Below, one piece after another: positions 14,151 through 16,732 of a stretch of DNA of 16,732 nucleotides. This DNA is from JBFWRK01 sp050248955 (GTDB taxonomy: Bacteria > Actinomycetota > Acidimicrobiia > Acidimicrobiales > Ilumatobacteraceae). A model generated the notes under the pieces. It did no database searches. It was not told where the DNA came from and saw only the letters and a list, made by a program, of their open reading frames with translations. The DNA is taken from positions 1-16,732 of the forward strand of contig JBFWRK010000036.1 in assembly GCA_050248955.1 (NCBI GenBank), given 5' to 3'. Each line of letters starts with the position of its first letter. Position 1 is the first letter of the stretch. A program made the position numbers and the translations under genes.

Positions 14151-14765
14151 ATGACCGTTCAGCGCCGCGGGCGACCGAGGGACGAGTCGTGTGGTCCGGC
14201 GATCCTCTCGGCCACGCTCCAGCTCGTGGCGGATGTCGGGATCGCAGGACTCACGATGGACGCCGTGGCCGCGCGGGCGGGAGTCGGCAAGGCGACGATC
14301 TACCGCCGCTGGTCCTCCAAGGAGGCCTTGCTGCTCGACGCCTGGATGTCGTGCATCAAGCCCCGGCCGATACCCGACACGGGTACGCTGCGCGACGACA
14401 TCGCGGCGCTGTTCGTCGCCATCGACCAGCCGTTGCCCGACGACGCGATCCAGCGCATCTTCCCGCAGATGATCGCTGCGGCAAAGGTCAACCCCGACGT
14501 CGCCGACGCGTACCGCGCCTTCATCACCGAGCGGCGCAAGCCGCTGCGCACCGTGCTCGATCGGGGCGTCGCCCGCGGTGAGCTTCCCGCCGACGCGGAC
14601 CTCGATCTCATCCACGATCTGCTCGTCGCGCCCGTGCTGTACCGATGGCTCGTCAGCGACGGGACGGTCGACGACGACGTGGTGGCCCGCATCATCGACC
14701 TCGTGCTCGCCGGTGCCACCCGCCGGTCCGAGCCGGTCGGCGGTACGGCCGAATCCGCGCGCTGA
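14151..14765 (+). CDS. TetR-family repressor of the MFS exporter
   Basis: The 204-residue product begins with the basic arm QRRGRPRDE. A TetR helix-turn-helix follows: ILSATLQLVADVGIAGLTMD, then AVAARAGVGKATIYRRWSSK, which includes the recognition helix. The rest is an all-helical ligand-binding domain of the TetR_C type, with KVNPDVADAYRAFITERRKP and RGVARGELPADADLDLIHDL. ATG 14151 comes one base after the MFS stop with a modest AGG upstream, so translation is probably coupled. The likely target is the 21-bp palindrome at 12467-12487; repression would be lifted by an exporter substrate. Confidence 0.92.
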   Translation: MTVQRRGRPRDESCGPAILSATLQLVADVGIAGLTMDAVAARAGVGKATIYRRWSSKEALLLDAWMSCIKPRPIPDTGTLRDDIAALFVAIDQPLPDDAIQRIFPQMIAAAKVNPDVADAYRAFITERRKPLRTVLDRGVARGELPADADLDLIHDLLVAPVLYRWLVSDGTVDDDVVARIIDLVLAGATRRSEPVGGTAESAR

Positions 14766-14787
14766 CGGGCCAGGTGTCCCTCGACGC

Positions 14788-14801
14788 GGGACCTTTGGCC
14801 C
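14788..14801 (+). promoter_or_regulatory. DosR/DevR-like box upstream of nirK
   Basis: GGGACCTTTGGCCC resembles the actinobacterial DosR/DevR hypoxia and nitric-oxide box (core GGGACT-WW-AGTCCC), agreeing at 11 of 14 positions. It starts 82 bases before the nirK start codon. If the -10 lies in the AT-rich TATTTA at 14828-14833, the box centre is near -45, the usual place for an activator touching polymerase at -35. Both the -10 assignment and the regulator identity are inference. No DosR/DosS gene is in the window, although a NarL-type regulator is encoded 4 kb away. Confidence 0.45.
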
Positions 14802-14821
14802 TGCCGCGGTGGCGGAGATCC

Positions 14822-14855
14822 CGGAATATTTATGGCATTCACTTCAAATATTCCG
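14822..14855. promoter_or_regulatory. AT-rich 10-bp dyad in the nirK leader
   Basis: CGGAATATTT (14822-14831) and its exact reverse complement AAATATTCCG (14846-14855) enclose 14 bases. This is a conspicuous AT-rich island in an otherwise very GC-rich window. It ends two bases before the nirK ribosome binding site GAGGAG (14858-14863). It could be an operator for a nitric-oxide-sensing regulator such as an NsrR-like Rrf2 protein, or, if transcribed, a hairpin that affects ribosome access. I cannot name the regulator with confidence. Confidence 0.65.
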
Positions 14856-14869
14856 AAGAGGAGACGCTC

Positions 14870-16279
14870 ATGGAGCAGTCCGCCACCACAACGACCCGCG
14901 CCGACACCCAGACCGGGTGGTGGGTCAGCTCGACGTTGATCGGTGTCCTTGCTCTGATCCTCGCCATCGTCGGCGTAGCGCTCGCGAGCGGCGACGACAA
15001 GAGCAGCGCCAGCGGTGTCGCCGCCGTCGGCGGGGAGACCGAGTTCGAGATCGAGCTCGGCGACCTCTACGTCAAGCCGGCGAAGATCGACGTGCCCGCC
15101 GGTGCCGAGGTCACGCTGCGCGTGTCCAACGTCGGCGCGATGGCGCACGATCTGAAGGTGCAGGGCGAGACCGGCACTGCGCTGCTCGATCCGGGCGGTC
15201 ACGAGACGATCGTCATCGGCCCGTTCGATGCGAGCGACCAGGCGTGGTGCACGGTGCCCGGTCACAAGGAAGCGGGCATGCTCATGGACATCACCGTCAT
15301 CGGTGGCACCGCCGCCGCCGACGGCCACGACGCGACGAGCACCGCGACAGCCGATGGAGCGGCCGCCGGCACGGGCGCGACGATCGACGCCAACGCTGCC
15401 CCCGCCGACACGTGGGAACCGCGCGATCCGATCCTGCCGGCGGCCGACTCCGCGACGGTGCACGAGATCGCGATCGACGCGACCGAGGAGCTGATCGAGG
15501 TGGCGCCCGGCGTCACGCAGATGATGTGGACGTTCAACGGCCAGGTGCCCGGCCCGACGCTGCGAGGCAAGGTCGGTGACACCTTCAAGATCACGCTCAC
15601 CAACAAGGGCACGCTCGGCCACTCGATCGACTTCCACGCCAGCAAGGTCGCGTGGGACGACGAGATGCGCACGATCCAGCAGGGCGAGTCGCTCGTGTAC
15701 GAGTTCACCGCCGATTTCGCCGGTGCATGGATGTACCACTGCGGCACCGCACCCACGCTGCACCACATCGGCAACGGCATGTACGGCGCGATCATCATCG
15801 ATCCGCCGGAGCTCGCACCGGTCGACGAGGAGTACCTGATGGTCCAGAGCGAGCTCTACCTCGGCCCGGAGGGCGAGGTCGGTGATCTGACGAAGATGAT
15901 GAACGAGGACTGGGACGCCGTGGTGTTCAACGGCTACCACAGCCAGTACAAGCACGCCCCGATCCACGTCGAGACGGGCAAGCGCTACCGGGTGTGGGTC
16001 GTCGACGACGGTCCCAACGAGAACTCGGCGTTCCACATCGTCGGGACGATCTTCGACACCGTCTTCAAGGAAGGTGCCTACCTGTTGCAGCCGGACGAGA
16101 CGACCGGCGGCTCCCAGGTGCTCGACCTCCAGCCGGCGCAGGGTGGCTTCGTGGAGTTCGACTTCGCGGAGGACGGCCTGTACCCGTTCGTGACGCACAA
16201 GTTCGCCAACCCCGGCAAGGGTGCGCTCGGCTTCTTCGCCGTCGGCGACGTCGACACGAGTGCGCTCGGCAGCCACTGA
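14870..16279 (+). CDS. nirK: Membrane-anchored NirK with extra N-terminal cupredoxin
   Basis: This 469-residue enzyme should reduce nitrite to nitric oxide outside the membrane. A hydrophobic segment (17-40) anchors or exports it. A complete extra cupredoxin follows (about 52-146) with type 1 copper ligands H93, C127, H132 and M137. An Ala/Asp/Thr-rich linker spans about 147-185. The two-domain NirK core has type 1 ligands H251, C291, H299, M304 and type 2 ligands H256, H290, H443. Likely catalytic residues are D254 in HSIDFH and H389 in SAFHIVG, as in Geobacillus-type NirK. The fused cupredoxin probably feeds electrons to the core. ATG 14870 has GAGGAG six bases upstream. No other denitrification gene is visible. 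Confidence 0.9.
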   Translation: MEQSATTTTRADTQTGWWVSSTLIGVLALILAIVGVALASGDDKSSASGVAAVGGETEFEIELGDLYVKPAKIDVPAGAEVTLRVSNVGAMAHDLKVQGETGTALLDPGGHETIVIGPFDASDQAWCTVPGHKEAGMLMDITVIGGTAAADGHDATSTATADGAAAGTGATIDANAAPADTWEPRDPILPAADSATVHEIAIDATEELIEVAPGVTQMMWTFNGQVPGPTLRGKVGDTFKITLTNKGTLGHSIDFHASKVAWDDEMRTIQQGESLVYEFTADFAGAWMYHCGTAPTLHHIGNGMYGAIIIDPPELAPVDEEYLMVQSELYLGPEGEVGDLTKMMNEDWDAVVFNGYHSQYKHAPIHVETGKRYRVWVVDDGPNENSAFHIVGTIFDTVFKEGAYLLQPDETTGGSQVLDLQPAQGGFVEFDFAEDGLYPFVTHKFANPGKGALGFFAVGDVDTSALGSH

Positions 16280-16375
16280 TCGCCTGACACCGAGCGGCGC
16301 TCGCTCACGGGGCTCGTGCCTCGGGAGCGGGCGCCGTTCGTCGTTGCCTGCCGAGTAAGCACCGCCTCCGGCGCG

Positions 16376-16732
16376 TCAGCGGTACGCCGTCGCCTGGATC
16401 GTGTAGAGCTCGGCGTACGGCCCCTGGCGGGCCATCAGCTCGTCGTGCGTGCCGACCTCGACGACCCGTGCGCCGTCCAGCATCACGATCAGGTCGGCCA
16501 TCCGCACGGTCGAGAACCGGTGGGACACGAGGATCGTGATGCGGCCGTTCACCTCGGTCGCTCGGCGCGAGGAGGCGGCATAGCGCTCGAACAGCGCATG
16601 CTCGGTCTCCGCGTCGAGCGCCGCGGTCGGTTCGTCGAGCACGAGCAGGAGCGGCTCGTCGCGCATGAAGCCGCGCGCGAGCGCGAGCTTCTGCCACTGG
16701 CCGAACGACACCTCGACGCCCTCGTCCCAGGT
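16376..16732 (-). CDS. ABC transporter ATPase, C-terminal part
   Basis: The last 118 residues of an ABC exporter nucleotide-binding domain are present; the gene continues beyond the window. VSFGQWQKLALARGFMRDEP contains the signature, with SFGQ in place of the usual SGGQ. LLLVLDEPTAALDAETE is Walker B and the D-loop. ILVSHRFSTVRMADLIVML carries the H-loop histidine, and the closing segment ARVVEVGTHDELMARQGPYA is typical of ABCB-like exporters. A membrane domain is therefore expected upstream in the same gene. Genes of this kind move lipids, peptides or drugs; the substrate is unknown. It converges on nirK with 96 bases between the stops. Confidence 0.88.
   Translation of the reverse strand, partial: TWDEGVEVSFGQWQKLALARGFMRDEPLLLVLDEPTAALDAETEHALFERYAASSRRATEVNGRITILVSHRFSTVRMADLIVMLDGARVVEVGTHDELMARQGPYAELYTIQATAYR

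Noticed and set aside
14300..16276. 658-codon minus-strand open frame opposite nirK
   Set aside because: It is the complement of an intact NirK gene and part of the TetR gene. Long antisense frames are expected at this GC content.
16291..16303. CGAGC-GGC-GCTCG hairpin after nirK as a terminator
   Set aside because: The stem is only five pairs and lacks a T-run, so it cannot be supported as a terminator.
1..16732. CRISPR array or insertion sequence
   Set aside because: I saw no regularly spaced long repeats with variable spacers, no transposase-like protein and no paired terminal repeats. The short 23-bp and 19-bp arrays are too small to be CRISPRs.

Overview
The window is GC-rich and densely coded, with genes on both strands, GTG starts and mostly G/C third positions. 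It looks like actinobacterial chromosome. A more specific placement in Acidimicrobiia or a relative is only an impression from the overall protein style. The window opens inside a tRNA-Arg(CCT) gene and ends inside an ABC transporter gene.

Left part (1 to about 2,500): directly after the tRNA 3' end lies an accessory-looking block. It holds a 325-bp non-coding stretch with a strong inverted repeat, an AAA_14/DUF4143-type ATPase on the minus strand, and then a plus-strand pair of small unknown genes coupled by a 4-bp ATGA overlap. The first gene of the pair appears frameshifted. Between the ATPase and the pair sit three copies of a 16-bp element (ACACTAC-N4-GGTGC) at exact 23-bp intervals. This looks like an operator array. 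The block is the best candidate here for an undescribed mobile or toxin-antitoxin-like unit. No integrase and no second copy of the tRNA end are visible.

Middle part (about 2,600 to 9,360): mostly ordinary chromosomal genes. They are a six-helix membrane protein overlapping a small helix-hairpin-helix protein, a PhnB-like VOC protein, a lone TOPRIM protein, an AidB-type acyl-CoA dehydrogenase, an acidic hypothetical protein, a SAM methyltransferase and a family III CoA-transferase. A 57-codon remnant of an ECF41-type sigma factor C-terminus lies beside the TOPRIM gene.

Regulatory pair (9,390 to 10,515): a STAS-domain protein lacking the usual phosphorylatable serine is divergent from a NarL/LuxR-type response regulator. 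A perfect 18-bp palindrome lies between them and overlaps the regulator's ribosome binding site. Degenerate 19-bp direct repeats lie between the STAS gene and the CoA-transferase.

Export and nitrogen-oxide part (10,539 to 16,732): a DrrAB-like ABC exporter is divergent from a DHA2-type MFS exporter followed by its TetR regulator. A 21-bp palindrome lies between plausible -35 and -10 elements of the MFS promoter and is a convincing TetR operator candidate. Next is a copper nitrite reductase (NirK) with a membrane anchor and a complete extra N-terminal cupredoxin domain. Its leader holds a DosR-like box and a 10-bp dyad, suggesting hypoxia or nitric-oxide control. The last gene is a partial ABC transporter ATPase on the minus strand.
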